Shown here: positions 15,906 through 24,736 of the stretch, one piece after another | Layout: each line of letters begins with the position of its first letter | Numbering within the stretch: the first letter of the stretch is position 1 | Assembly: GCA_017614375.1 (NCBI GenBank) | Contig: JAGABZ010000007.1 | Location: 1-64,000, forward strand | DNA: 64,000 bases | Source of the DNA: Spirochaetales bacterium | GTDB lineage: Bacteria; Spirochaetota; Spirochaetia; Sphaerochaetales; Sphaerochaetaceae | Direction: 5' to 3' | Program-made: the position numbers and the translations under genes | The notes under the pieces: model-generated | What the model was told of the DNA's origin: nothing | The model's input: only the letters and a program-made list of their open reading frames with translations | The model's database searches: none

Positions 15906-17999
15906 ATGGGCATTTCGAGCGCTGATTTGAGAAACTTCGCCATAGCGGGACACAACGGAACCGGAAAGACGGCATTCCTTGACCAGCTTCTTTACTACGC
16001 CGGCGTCATTCAGAAGCCGGAGATGGTCGAGTCCGGAAAGACGACCAGTGACTACACCGAGGAGGAGATCGCCAGAAAGATCTCCGTCCACGCCGCCCTG
16101 GCATCGATGACCTGGAACGGAAAGACAATCAACGCCATCGACACTCCGGGTACCTCGGACTTCACCGGTGAGGTCGTCTGCGGCTTCCGCTCATGCGAAA
16201 GCGCCCTGATGCTCGTCGACGCACGCGAAGGTGCACAAATCGAGACCATCAAGCTGTGGCGCAGACTCAACCAGCAGGGCAGACCCAGAGCGATTTTCCT
16301 CAACAAGATGGAAAAGGAAAGAGTCGACTACGAAGCGACCATGGAGCACCTGAAAAAGGAACTGAAGATGACCCTCGTTCCGGTGACCATCCCGATGGGA
16401 CAGGCCCAGAACTTCAAGGGCGTCATCGACCTCCTCAACGGAAAGGCCTATGAGTTCCAGGCCGGCGGAAAGGAAAAGGAAACCGCCATCCCGGCCGAAT
16501 ACGCCGACCAGGTCGAAGAGGCCAAGATGACCCTCTGCGAGTGCGCCTCCGAGGGTGACGACGAGCTGATGGAGAAGTACCTCGAGGAGATGACCCTCTC
16601 CGACGAGGAAATCATCCGCGGACTTAAAGACGGGCTTGAAAAGAACCTCCTGGTTCCCGTCTTCGTCGGTTCCACCGTCAAGGGTTCCGGAATCACCAGT
16701 TTCCTCAACTTCGTCGCCTCGACCTTCCCCTGCCCGCTCGGGATGAAGGACTTCATCTACGACGCCAACGACGAATCCAAGACGATCAAGGAAATCGAGA
16801 TTGCCGAAGGCGACCAGGTTGCCGCCTATGTGTTCAAGACCTCGATCGACCAGTTCTCCGGAAAGCTCTCCTTCGTAAAGGTCATCCAGGGAACCCTCAC
16901 CCCGGACACCGACCTGGTCAACCCCGAGTTCGGAAAGAAGGAAAAGCCGGGCAAGCTGTTCAGGGCCGTTGGAAAGAAGCTCATCGAAACCTCTTCCCTG
17001 GCTGCCGGTGACATCGGAATCATCACCAAGAGCAACAGCGCCGCCACCAACTCGACCCTGTTCGGCGGTGCCGATCTGGGATACCGCTTCCAGCCCCTGC
17101 AGTTCCCCGCTCCGATCTATGCCCTGGCCATCAGCGCCAACGACAAGAACAGCGAGGTCAAGATGAACGACGCCATCCACAGGGTGACTGAGGAAGACCT
17201 GACCTTCCAGAGCACATACAACGAGGAAACCAAGGAATCGGTAATCTCCGGAATGGGAGAGCTCCATCTGAACATGATCCTCGACAAGATCAAGGACAAG
17301 CAGAAGATCGAGATCAACACCAAGATTCCCAAGATCGCCTACCGTGAGACCATCACCAAAAAGAGCGGAATCGCCGAGTACGCCCACAAGAAGCAGTCCG
17401 GCGGCCACGGCCAGTACGGAAAGGTCCTCATCGAGATCGAGCCGTCCGAGCGCGGTGCCTACTACACCTTCACCAACGCCATCAAGGGCGGAAGCGTCTC
17501 CAAGGGCTACATCCCCGGAATCGAAAAGGGTCTGCACGAGGCCATGACCGAGGGATTCCTCGCCGGATACCCGCTGGTTGACATCGCCATCACCCTGATC
17601 GACGGAAAGGAGCACCCGGTTGACTCCTCCGAAATGGCCTTCAAGCTTGCCGCAAAGGGAGCCATCAGACTGGCCCTCGAAAAGGCCGGCGCGGTTCTGC
17701 TCGAGCCGTTCATGAAGCTGACCGTGTACGTCGACAACCAGTACCTCGGGGACATCCTCTCCGACCTGTCCTCCAAGCGCGGACGCGTTCTGGGCCAGGA
17801 AGACCTCGGCGGAAACATGATCGCCGTCAATGCCGAAGTCCCCGACGCCGAGATGCTCACCTACGCCATCGACCTCAAGGCGATGACCTCCGGAACCGGA
17901 AGCTTCGAACTGGAGTTCGACCACTACGAGACCCTCCAGGGCAAGCTGGCCGAGGACGTGATCAAGGCCGCCAAGGCAGCCGCCGAAGAGAACAAGTAA
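15906..17999 (+). CDS. EF-G-like GTPase with altered catalytic motif
   Basis: A 697-residue protein with the full EF-G domain layout. The G1 motif is AGHNGTGKT, G3 is DTPGTSDF and G4 is NKME. Standard EF-G has DTPGHVDF, where the histidine activates water for GTP hydrolysis; here it is threonine. The NKxD aspartate that reads guanine is glutamate. Domain IV retains the KKQSGGHGQYG loop. Related EF-G-like proteins occur in spirochaetes and actinobacteria and are not the main translocase. Codon use is strongly biased (AAG, GGA, ATC, CTC, GAG), like ribosomal protein genes, so expression should be high. GGAGG precedes the ATG at 15906 by four bases; earlier ATGs in frame lack a site. A strong terminator follows. 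Confidence 0.85.
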   Translation: MGISSADLRNFAIAGHNGTGKTAFLDQLLYYAGVIQKPEMVESGKTTSDYTEEEIARKISVHAALASMTWNGKTINAIDTPGTSDFTGEVVCGFRSCESALMLVDAREGAQIETIKLWRRLNQQGRPRAIFLNKMEKERVDYEATMEHLKKELKMTLVPVTIPMGQAQNFKGVIDLLNGKAYEFQAGGKEKETAIPAEYADQVEEAKMTLCECASEGDDELMEKYLEEMTLSDEEIIRGLKDGLEKNLLVPVFVGSTVKGSGITSFLNFVASTFPCPLGMKDFIYDANDESKTIKEIEIAEGDQVAAYVFKTSIDQFSGKLSFVKVIQGTLTPDTDLVNPEFGKKEKPGKLFRAVGKKLIETSSLAAGDIGIITKSNSAATNSTLFGGADLGYRFQPLQFPAPIYALAISANDKNSEVKMNDAIHRVTEEDLTFQSTYNEETKESVISGMGELHLNMILDKIKDKQKIEINTKIPKIAYRETITKKSGIAEYAHKKQSGGHGQYGKVLIEIEPSERGAYYTFTNAIKGGSVSKGYIPGIEKGLHEAMTEGFLAGYPLVDIAITLIDGKEHPVDSSEMAFKLAAKGAIRLALEKAGAVLLEPFMKLTVYVDNQYLGDILSDLSSKRGRVLGQEDLGGNMIAVNAEVPDAEMLTYAIDLKAMTSGTGSFELEFDHYETLQGKLAEDVIKAAKAAAEENK

Positions 18000-18018
18000 A
18001 CAGCTTGTATCCGCTTAC

Positions 18019-18047
18019 AGTCCGGGCCGTCAGGTCCGGACTTTTTC
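18019..18047 (+). terminator. Intrinsic terminator after the EF-G-like gene
   Basis: AGTCCGG (18019-18025) pairs with CCGGACT (18036-18042), and the stem is followed by a run of five T (18042-18046). It separates the EF-G-like gene from trmB. Confidence 0.8.
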
Positions 18048-18059
18048 TATAGAGGTTCC

Positions 18060-18803
18060 ATGGAGGAGAAAACTACGCTGGAGCAGGTCATCGCCCTGCA
18101 CCCCGAAATCAACCACATCGAGGTCCGCCCTGAGGACAACCGCCGTCAGGTCAAGTCCTTTGTGCTGCGCGGCCAGAAACTCGGAACCCGCCAGCTAGAG
18201 GCCCTGCGGGACAGTTTTGATGAATACGCGATCAAGTGGACCGGGACACGGACAGACATCGGATCGCTGTTCCCGGTGCGACGCCCGGTTGTCATCGAAA
18301 TCGGATTCGGCATGGGTGAATCGACCATCCGGATTGCAAAAGAGCATCCGGATCTGAACTTTCTGGGCATCGAGGTTTTTCTCTTCGGCTTTTCAAAACT
18401 CCTGTACCGCATAGCCGATGCGGATCTGGACAACCTCAGGATTATGCGATTCGACGCCAAGGATGTGCTTCAGGTGATGGTTCCGGACGGCAGCGTGCGC
18501 GGGTTCCACATCTTCTTCCCCGACCCATGGCCGAAAAAGCGCCACCACAACCGCAGGCTGATCCAGCCTCAGTTCGCCTCCCTGCTTGCCTCAAAGCTGG
18601 AAAAAGGCGGCTACATCTACACGGTAACCGACTGGGAGGAGTACGCCCAACAGATGCTCGACGTCCTGTCCGCCACCCCGGGTCTGACCAACCGCTTCGA
18701 CGGCTACGCGGACCACGTGCCCTGGAGGCCTGAAACCGGCTTTGAGCGCAAGGGTCTGGAACAGAACCACGAAATCAGGGAGCTCTGGTTCGAGAAGCGG
18801 TAG
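18060..18803 (+). CDS. trmB: tRNA (guanine-N7-)-methyltransferase
   Basis: A 247-residue SAM-dependent methyltransferase that forms m7G46 in the tRNA variable loop. The SAM-binding strand-loop VIEIGFGMGES and the TrmB signature HIFFPDPWPKKRHHNRRL are both intact, and the C-terminal TGFERKGLEQNHEIREL is typical. About 40 extra N-terminal residues precede the core. GAGG lies about 7 nt before the ATG. It converges on mfd across the 12-mer repeat tract. Confidence 0.95.
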   Translation: MEEKTTLEQVIALHPEINHIEVRPEDNRRQVKSFVLRGQKLGTRQLEALRDSFDEYAIKWTGTRTDIGSLFPVRRPVVIEIGFGMGESTIRIAKEHPDLNFLGIEVFLFGFSKLLYRIADADLDNLRIMRFDAKDVLQVMVPDGSVRGFHIFFPDPWPKKRHHNRRLIQPQFASLLASKLEKGGYIYTVTDWEEYAQQMLDVLSATPGLTNRFDGYADHVPWRPETGFERKGLEQNHEIRELWFEKR

Positions 18804-18810
18804 TTCCGGT

Positions 18811-18906
18811 TTTATTGCTTCATTTATTGCTTCTTTTATTGATTCATTTATTGCTTCTTTTATTGATTCATTTATTGCTTCTTTTATTGATTCATTTATT
18901 GCTTCT
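18811..18906. repeat. Eight tandem 12-mers TTTATTG(C/A)TTC(A/T)
   Basis: Eight uninterrupted 12-bp units run from 18811 to 18906. From the second unit they alternate strictly between TTTATTGCTTCT and TTTATTGATTCA, giving a 24-bp higher-order unit. The tract fills most of the gap between the converging trmB and mfd genes and is AT-rich. On the minus strand it could encode repeats of EAINESIK within an open frame that continues into trmB antisense, but there is no sign that this is translated. Confidence 0.85.
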
Positions 18907-18946
18907 TTTGACACATTCAGCAGCTTGACTGACACAACAGGGGACA

Positions 18947-21900
18947 TCAGGTCACAAGCCTCTGGAACTTCTCCAACAGGAACAGCGACTTGTCCTTCAG
19001 GCTTATGGCCTGGGTTGTCATCGTCATTATGTTCGGACGGTTCGGATTGAGCTTTACCGCGCCGTTGCTCGTCCTGACCAGATCAATCAGGCGGTCAATC
19101 GGAACATCCGCCATCCGTGAAAACTCTGCGGTGATTGTTCCCCGGGTCTCCTTGAGGTGGTAAATGCCCAGTTTGCGGCAGATGATCTTCAGCTCTGCAA
19201 TGTACAGCAGGTTACTCACCTCCTCGGGCATCGGACCGAAGCGGTTCTGAAGCTCCGCAGTCAGCGCCGAGAGGGCCTCTTCTTCCTTTACCGAAGCGAT
19301 CTTCTTGTAAATCTCGAACTTGACCGACGGTGCGCTGATGTAGGAATCGGGGATGAATCCGGAGTAGTCCAGCTCGAAGTAGACCTCCCGCTCGACCTTG
19401 TCCGGGCTCTGGCGGAGGGTTGTGATTGCCTCGTCCAAAAGGCGCATGTACATGTCCAGACCCACCGAGGCCATCTGGCCGCTCTGCTCGCGCCCCAGGA
19501 TGTTGCCCGCCCCGCGGATCTCCATGTCCTTCATCGCCACCTTGAAACCCGACCCGAGTTCGGTGTTCTCCCCTATCACCTTCAGGCGCTTGAGCGCATC
19601 CTCGCTGATTACCCGGTCCCCGGGATAGAAGAGATAAGCCCAGGCCTGTCTGTCGCTCCTGCCGACCCGGCCGCGGAGCTGGTACAGCTGGCTCAGCCCG
19701 TATAGGTCTGCCCGGTCGATGATGATCGTGTTCACGTTGGGGATGTCGATACCGTTCTCGATGATCGTCGTGGAAACCAGGACCTGAATGCCCTCATAGA
19801 TAAAGCGCCGCATGATGTCATCGACTTCCGAGGCCTCCATCTGCCCGTGGACGCTCTCGATGAGGATGTCCGGCATCTCCCTGCGGAGCATCAGGACAAC
19901 CTCTTCCAGAGTCTCGATCCGGTTGTGAAGGTAAAACACCTGTCCCTGCCTGGAAACCTCTTCGCGGATGGCCCCGACCACCTGTCCCAGGTCGAACTGC
20001 CCTATCCGGGTGTGGATCGGGCGGCGGCTGATCGGAGCGGTGGTCAGCAGCGACATGTCGCGGATCTTCAGCAGCGACATGTACAGAGTCCTCGGAATCG
20101 GAGTGGCACTCAGGCTGAGACAGTCGACGTTTGTCTTAAGCTGCTTGATGCGTTCCTTGTCCTTTACTCCGAAGCGCTGCTCCTCGTCGACGACCAGCAG
20201 TCCCAGGTCGTTGAAGACGACATCCTTCTGCAGGATACGGTGGGTTCCGAAGATTATATCCAGAGAACCGTCCTTTAGCTGGGCTATCGCCTTTTTGATC
20301 TGCTTCGGGCTGACCATTCTGGACATCAGGGCGCTGCGAACCGGGAAACTCCCGCAGCGGTTCTGGAAATTGCGGAAGTGCTGTTCGGCCAGAATCGTAG
20401 TCGGAGCCAGGAAAGCCACCTGCTTGGAGCACATCACCGCCTTGAACGCTGCGCGAAAGGCAATCTCGGTCTTTCCGTATCCCACGTCCCCGCAGATCAG
20501 GCGGTCCATCACCACCGGGCTCTCCATATCCTTTTTAATATCGTCGATGCAGGCCAGCTGGTCCTCGGTCTCGTCGAACGGGAACTGTGCCTCGAACTGA
20601 AGCTGCCAGTCGGTGTCCTTTCCGAACGGGAATCCGGTGGTCTGCTTGCGCCGGGCGTACAGGTCAATCAGGCTCTTTGCCAGTTTCTCGGCGTTTTCCC
20701 GGGCCCGGGCCTTTTTATTCTCCCAGCCCGAGGTCCCCAGCCGGTCGATATGCGGCACCGCACCGGCGCTTCCTATGTACCTCTGGACCAGGTTTGCCTG
20801 CTCGATCGGCACATACAGGACATCATCGCCGGAGTACTGGATTTTGATATAGTCGCGCTCGTTGACCCGGTCGATCTTTAGAAACCGCCCCACCCCGTAG
20901 TTGACGTGGACAATGTAATCGCCCTCATTGAGTTCCACGAAGCTGTCCAGCGGCGAGCTCTGGGTCTTTGAAATCGTACGGGTCACCTGTCTGCGGCGGC
21001 CGAAGATCTCGAAATCCCCCATTACTATGTATTTCTTCTGCGGGATTCCGAACCCTCCGGAAATCACCCCGGTATGGTATCCGATTCCGTCGAAGGTACT
21101 GAGCATCTGCTTCAGGCGCTCCGACTGAATCGCGCTCGAGGCCCAGATGTCCACAGTCCAGCCGTTGCCCAGCAGCCCCTCCAGTTCGGACCTCAGGAAA
21201 GTGAAGTTTCCGAAGTACGACCTGGGCCCGTCGATCTGGAAGCGGTGCACGTCATCGGCAGAGGTGTCAAGGTCGAGCACCGTAAGCTTGCCCGCCAGCC
21301 CCCGGCAGAACACCGGGAAGTCCAGAAGCATCTCCTCGGGCCTCTTTACGAGGCGGTCCTCCATGTACGCCTTGCGGTACAGACTGCGCGCCTCGTTGGT
21401 CAGCGACTTGTAACTGTTCTCCAGCCTGCTTTGGCCGCAGAACACAAAGAAATCCCCGCGCCCGGTGTACTGCGTGATGAACCCCTGTCCCTGATCGGTC
21501 CCCACCGCCAGCGGAATCGAAACCGACTCCAGTTCGCGCACAGTCTGCTGACTGATCGGGTCAAAGACCGCAATCCGGCCTATCCGGTCCCAGTCGCAAA
21601 AGACGCGCACCGGTTCCTCGGCTCCTTTGGGGAAGACATCGGCGACCTCGCCGCGGATTGAGAATTCCCCGGCCATCGAGGTGGTCGGAACCCTTATGTA
21701 GCCGGATTCGGAGAGCCTCGTCGCCAGAGTTGAGCTGTCAAAAGCCCCGCCGTTTTGCAGGCGCACCGTGTTGCGTTTCAGGCTCTCCGGCGTCGGCACC
21801 GGCGAAACAAAGGCCCTGAGGGGGACGATTACCAGTTGCCCCCGGGTTCCCTGAATCTGCTCAAGCGCCTTTGCCCTGGCCAGGTCCTGGGCCCCCGTTT

Positions 21901-22177
21901 CCGAAGATGAATAATAGACCCGCGAATCGGACGGAAGGAAAACAGCCCGGTTGGAAAAGAGCGCCACCTTGCAGTCGGAGTACATCTGCCGGGCCGTTTC
22001 CTCCGTAGGACAGACCAGATACAGGTTTCCGTCTATCCTGCGGCTTTCAAGCAGGCAGGCACACAGGCGCAACAATGGCAGACCGTCGATACCGAAGGCC
22101 TTTCTGGGAAAACCCGGCTGTCGGAGAAAGTCGCGGTAAAGCGTGCTTTCCCTCAGAAACGAATCAAGGATCTTCAC
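18947..22177 (-). CDS. mfd: Transcription-repair coupling factor
   Basis: A 1076-residue Mfd ATPase that removes stalled RNA polymerase and recruits UvrA. Order of domains: N-terminal UvrB-like region, the RNA polymerase-interacting domain around NEGDYIVHVNYGVGRFLKI (about 415-430), and the RecG-like translocase with Walker A CGDVGYGKTE, DEEQRFG (Walker B) and SATPIPRTL. The relay and TRG segments follow (QLRGRVGRSDRQAWAY), then the C-terminal D7 domain. The start is a GTG at 22177, directly after the nrdR stop (22179), with no clear Shine-Dalgarno, so it probably depends on translation of nrdR. The C-terminus lies beside the repeat tract. Confidence 0.95.
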   Translation of the reverse strand: MKILDSFLRESTLYRDFLRQPGFPRKAFGIDGLPLLRLCACLLESRRIDGNLYLVCPTEETARQMYSDCKVALFSNRAVFLPSDSRVYYSSSETGAQDLARAKALEQIQGTRGQLVIVPLRAFVSPVPTPESLKRNTVRLQNGGAFDSSTLATRLSESGYIRVPTTSMAGEFSIRGEVADVFPKGAEEPVRVFCDWDRIGRIAVFDPISQQTVRELESVSIPLAVGTDQGQGFITQYTGRGDFFVFCGQSRLENSYKSLTNEARSLYRKAYMEDRLVKRPEEMLLDFPVFCRGLAGKLTVLDLDTSADDVHRFQIDGPRSYFGNFTFLRSELEGLLGNGWTVDIWASSAIQSERLKQMLSTFDGIGYHTGVISGGFGIPQKKYIVMGDFEIFGRRRQVTRTISKTQSSPLDSFVELNEGDYIVHVNYGVGRFLKIDRVNERDYIKIQYSGDDVLYVPIEQANLVQRYIGSAGAVPHIDRLGTSGWENKKARARENAEKLAKSLIDLYARRKQTTGFPFGKDTDWQLQFEAQFPFDETEDQLACIDDIKKDMESPVVMDRLICGDVGYGKTEIAFRAAFKAVMCSKQVAFLAPTTILAEQHFRNFQNRCGSFPVRSALMSRMVSPKQIKKAIAQLKDGSLDIIFGTHRILQKDVVFNDLGLLVVDEEQRFGVKDKERIKQLKTNVDCLSLSATPIPRTLYMSLLKIRDMSLLTTAPISRRPIHTRIGQFDLGQVVGAIREEVSRQGQVFYLHNRIETLEEVVLMLRREMPDILIESVHGQMEASEVDDIMRRFIYEGIQVLVSTTIIENGIDIPNVNTIIIDRADLYGLSQLYQLRGRVGRSDRQAWAYLFYPGDRVISEDALKRLKVIGENTELGSGFKVAMKDMEIRGAGNILGREQSGQMASVGLDMYMRLLDEAITTLRQSPDKVEREVYFELDYSGFIPDSYISAPSVKFEIYKKIASVKEEEALSALTAELQNRFGPMPEEVSNLLYIAELKIICRKLGIYHLKETRGTITAEFSRMADVPIDRLIDLVRTSNGAVKLNPNRPNIMTMTTQAISLKDKSLFLLEKFQRLVT

Positions 22178-22178
22178 T

Positions 22179-22682
22179 TTATCTGTTTTCTTCGGCGCTC
22201 TCGAACGGCGGATAACTGCCGTCGACCGTCTTGGCTATCTGCTCGATCTCCTGGATGAACTGCTGGAGGTCGCTGAATGACTTGTAGACCGATGCGAAGC
22301 GGACATATGCGACCTTGTCCACCCGGTAGATTTCCTTGAGCGCCTCCTCACCTATGGCCGATGAGGTGATGATCCGCTTCGAGCCGGCCTTTTTTACGAT
22401 TGCGTCCTCGATGTTGTGGACAAGCCGGTCGATCACATCCGGCTCAAGGTGACGCTTGTCGGTGCAGATCCTTATGCCTCTCTCCAGCTTGCTCAGGTCA
22501 AACGGCTCATAAGACTTGTCCTTCTTCTGGACCATCAGGGTCTTTTCCTCGACCTTTTCATAGCTGGTGAAGCGTGCCCCGCAGTCCAGACACTCACGGC
22601 GGCGGCGGATGGAGGAACCGTCCGAACTGGGACGGGACTCAATAACTTTGTCGTTCAGGCTTCCGCATTCGGGGCATTTCAT
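22179..22682 (-). CDS. nrdR: Transcriptional repressor NrdR
   Basis: A 167-residue repressor of ribonucleotide reductase genes. The N-terminal zinc ribbon (MKCPEC...ECLDCGARF) and the following ATP-cone domain (about 48-138, starting VQKKDKSYEPFD) match the family in length and order. Nucleotides (ATP/dATP) set its DNA binding. Start at 22682 with AAGGAGGAG upstream. A NrdR box lies upstream of its own promoter, so it probably represses itself. First gene of the nrdR-mfd unit. Confidence 0.95.
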   Translation of the reverse strand: MKCPECGSLNDKVIESRPSSDGSSIRRRRECLDCGARFTSYEKVEEKTLMVQKKDKSYEPFDLSKLERGIRICTDKRHLEPDVIDRLVHNIEDAIVKKAGSKRIITSSAIGEEALKEIYRVDKVAYVRFASVYKSFSDLQQFIQEIEQIAKTVDGSYPPFESAEENR

Positions 22683-22746
22683 CCGGGCTCCTCCTTGGCT
22701 GTACCGCTTCGGTACCTGTTTGCAATATAACACCGTTCATGTGAAA

Positions 22747-22762
22747 AATCTATATATAGCGT
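22747..22762 (-). promoter_or_regulatory. NrdR box upstream of nrdR
   Basis: AATCTATATATAGCGT (22747-22762, plus strand) contains the perfect core CTATATATAG of the NrdR-box consensus acaCwAtATaTwGtgt. It overlaps the expected -35 zone of nrdR, whose -10 may be TATATT at 22729-22724 on the minus strand. A degenerate half-site (CAATATA) lies 27 bp away. Autorepression is the simplest reading. Confidence 0.6.
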
Positions 22763-22863
22763 GTTTTCGCCCTTAATCCGGGGTAAAACCACACAAGAGA
22801 ACCGCAAGACCTTGATTATTTCACAGTTTTGTTAATAAAATAACAACACTTCGGAGGCCCGCT

Positions 22864-23520
22864 ATGAAAGGTTCAATCAGTGAGACGGTCAGGAAAACAG
22901 TCGACGCATCGCCGCAGATCAGACGGATGCTGGAGGCCGACCTTTTGAACTGCTCCTCGTACGCGGCCTCGATCAAGCAGGAAATCGAACAGGCCGTCGG
23001 GCACGGCATCGGGAGCAACTCCATCGTCATGGCCCTGCGCCGCTACGCCGCCGAACTCAGGCAGTCCGCCGCCGCTGACGCCCCTGCCCCCGTCGGCTAC
23101 CAGATTGTGATGCATACCAATATCTTTGACTTCAATCTGGAAAAGACCGACACCCTGCTGGGCAAGATCGCCGAGCTTTACAGAAACATCGAAGTCAACC
23201 AGAGGGAGTTCATAAACTCCGTCGTCGGAACAAACGAAATCGGAATCGTCGGGAGCGAGAAGTACCGCTCTTTGGTATCCGAGGCGATTCTCGGGGAAAA
23301 GGTGCTCCTGCACGAAGAGGACCTGGTGGCCGTAACCCTGGTTTTCGACGGCTCGTTTGCCCAGACTCCGGGGATAATCAGCGAGGCGACCGGCCGCCTG
23401 GCCGACGCCAGAATCAACCTTCTGGAGGTCGTGTCCACAATCAACGAACTGACTTTCGTGGTGCGGAGTCAGGACTCGATCCGGGCCTATCAGATTCTCC
23501 GCGGTTTCCAGAACATCTAG
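22864..23520 (+). CDS. ACT-domain regulatory protein, function unknown
   Basis: A 218-residue soluble protein. The last ~75 residues (from LVAVTLVFDG to the end) have the beta-alpha-beta pattern of an ACT domain, including ARINLLEVVSTINELTFVV, which in other proteins binds small ligands such as amino acids. The first ~65 residues resemble a small helical, possibly winged-helix, segment (a conserved NCSSYAASIKQEIEQ and IVMALRRY pattern seen in uncharacterised ACT proteins). No catalytic motif is visible. GGAGG precedes the ATG. It diverges from nrdR and converges on dgt with one base between the stops. Confidence 0.7.
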   Translation: MKGSISETVRKTVDASPQIRRMLEADLLNCSSYAASIKQEIEQAVGHGIGSNSIVMALRRYAAELRQSAAADAPAPVGYQIVMHTNIFDFNLEKTDTLLGKIAELYRNIEVNQREFINSVVGTNEIGIVGSEKYRSLVSEAILGEKVLLHEEDLVAVTLVFDGSFAQTPGIISEATGRLADARINLLEVVSTINELTFVVRSQDSIRAYQILRGFQNI

Positions 23521-23521
23521 T

Positions 23522-24661
23522 TCAGACCGTATCGAACCACTTTCCGGCGGCCATCTTTTCCATCGACTCGTTGATGTGCTCCGGGGTCAGTATCTCCCCC
23601 GCGCAGTCCAGACAGAAGTTGTCGGTCATCCCGGCGGTGTAGTCGAAGACCAGCCGTTCGAAGTTTCCGTCGTTGTCCAGGTAGCGCTGCCTGTCCTCGT
23701 TGATGTGGCGGCAGAACCCGGTGGCCAGCATGTTCTTTTCTTCGCGGTACGGTCTCTCGTCAAAGCCGAAACGACCGAACAGGTCATCAAGGTAGCCGAC
23801 AATCAGCCTGATCAGGCGCGAGAAGTACCTCTCGTAGCCCTCCATCAGCGATGAACGGTATATCTTCTGGTAGTTGAACTCCTTCATCTGCCTGACCGCG
23901 GCATAGACCGGCTCGGAAAAGCACAGCCCGTCGTTCTCATTCGTGTTTGCAATCAGGTCGTTGACCAGCGAGTTGATGATTTCTCCGTTTGTCCTGCCCA
24001 GAACCCCGGAGACTTCGGCAGGCAGGTCTTCCCGTCTGAGAACCCCCATCCTGCAGGCATCCTCGAAGTCACGCCCGAGGTATGCGATCTGGTCGGAGAA
24101 GCGGACCACGCAGCCCTCCCAGGTGGCGGGAATCAGGCCGTGAATCGTCTTTATGGCATCCAGATCCTTCTCTTTTCCCTCCGGCATCAGACTCCGCACA
24201 AAATGCTCGCCGCAGTGGCATACGATTCCGTCCCTGACGGCATAGGTCAGATCCAGAGGATAGAGCTTGTCCACGACCCTCAGGGAGAACACCTCATGCT
24301 GGAATGCGCCCAGACCCTTTTCCTGCATCATCTGGCTGATGATCTTCTCGCCGGTGTGGCCGAACGGAGCGTGTCCCAGATCATGTCCCATTCCGATTGC
24401 CCAGGCCAGCTCCCCGTCCAGTCCCAGTCCGCGGCAGATTGCCGAGGCTATGCTGGCTACATGCAGCGAATGCTCGATGCGGGTACAGATATGGTCATTG
24501 CTCGGGGCGAAGAAAACCTGGGTCTTGTGCTTCAGGCGCCTGAACGGAGAACTGTGCATTATCGCAGTGGTATCGCGGAAATACGCGCCGCGGACATCCT
24601 CGCTTCTGGGTCTGACCCTGTGCATCATTACCGAGCTGTCCAGCGTGTTGTGCAGTTCCAT
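23522..24661 (-). CDS. dgt: dGTP triphosphohydrolase
   Basis: A 379-residue HD-domain enzyme that cuts dGTP (or other dNTPs) to the nucleoside and triphosphate. The metal-binding residues are in RIEHSLHVA, GHDLGHAPFGHTGE (the HD pair) and a later SDQIAYLGRDFEDA. The N-terminal YFRDTTAIMHSSPFRRLKHKTQVF is the family signature. GGGGGAAG lies upstream of the start. With NrdR next door, it points to local attention to dNTP pools. Confidence 0.9.
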   Translation of the reverse strand: MELHNTLDSSVMMHRVRPRSEDVRGAYFRDTTAIMHSSPFRRLKHKTQVFFAPSNDHICTRIEHSLHVASIASAICRGLGLDGELAWAIGMGHDLGHAPFGHTGEKIISQMMQEKGLGAFQHEVFSLRVVDKLYPLDLTYAVRDGIVCHCGEHFVRSLMPEGKEKDLDAIKTIHGLIPATWEGCVVRFSDQIAYLGRDFEDACRMGVLRREDLPAEVSGVLGRTNGEIINSLVNDLIANTNENDGLCFSEPVYAAVRQMKEFNYQKIYRSSLMEGYERYFSRLIRLIVGYLDDLFGRFGFDERPYREEKNMLATGFCRHINEDRQRYLDNDGNFERLVFDYTAGMTDNFCLDCAGEILTPEHINESMEKMAAGKWFDTV

Positions 24662-24681
24662 AACTTCCCCCTTTTGGCTCT

Positions 24682-24710
24682 TTTACGTTTCTGTGCTGAT
24701 ATGTTATCAT
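24682..24710 (+). promoter_or_regulatory. Promoter of the 24737 membrane-protein gene
   Basis: TTTACG (24682-24687) and TATCAT (24705-24710) with a 17-bp spacer; a leader of about 20 nt follows, with GGAG before the ATG. Confidence 0.45.
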
Positions 24711-24736
24711 CAATCCGTCGCTGTGTGGAGATGTAG

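Noticed and set aside
14339-15925. Open frame of 528 codons opposite fusA
   Set aside because: Low-complexity translation without motifs, fully antisense to a clear EF-G gene.
16191-17924. Open frame of 577 codons opposite the EF-G-like gene
   Set aside because: Repetitive G/V/D/L-rich translation caused by strong codon bias on the plus strand; no start signal.
18591-18947. Minus-strand frame with EAINESIK repeats read as a protein gene
   Set aside because: It overlaps trmB antisense, has no Shine-Dalgarno, and its repeat part is explained by the 12-mer DNA repeat.
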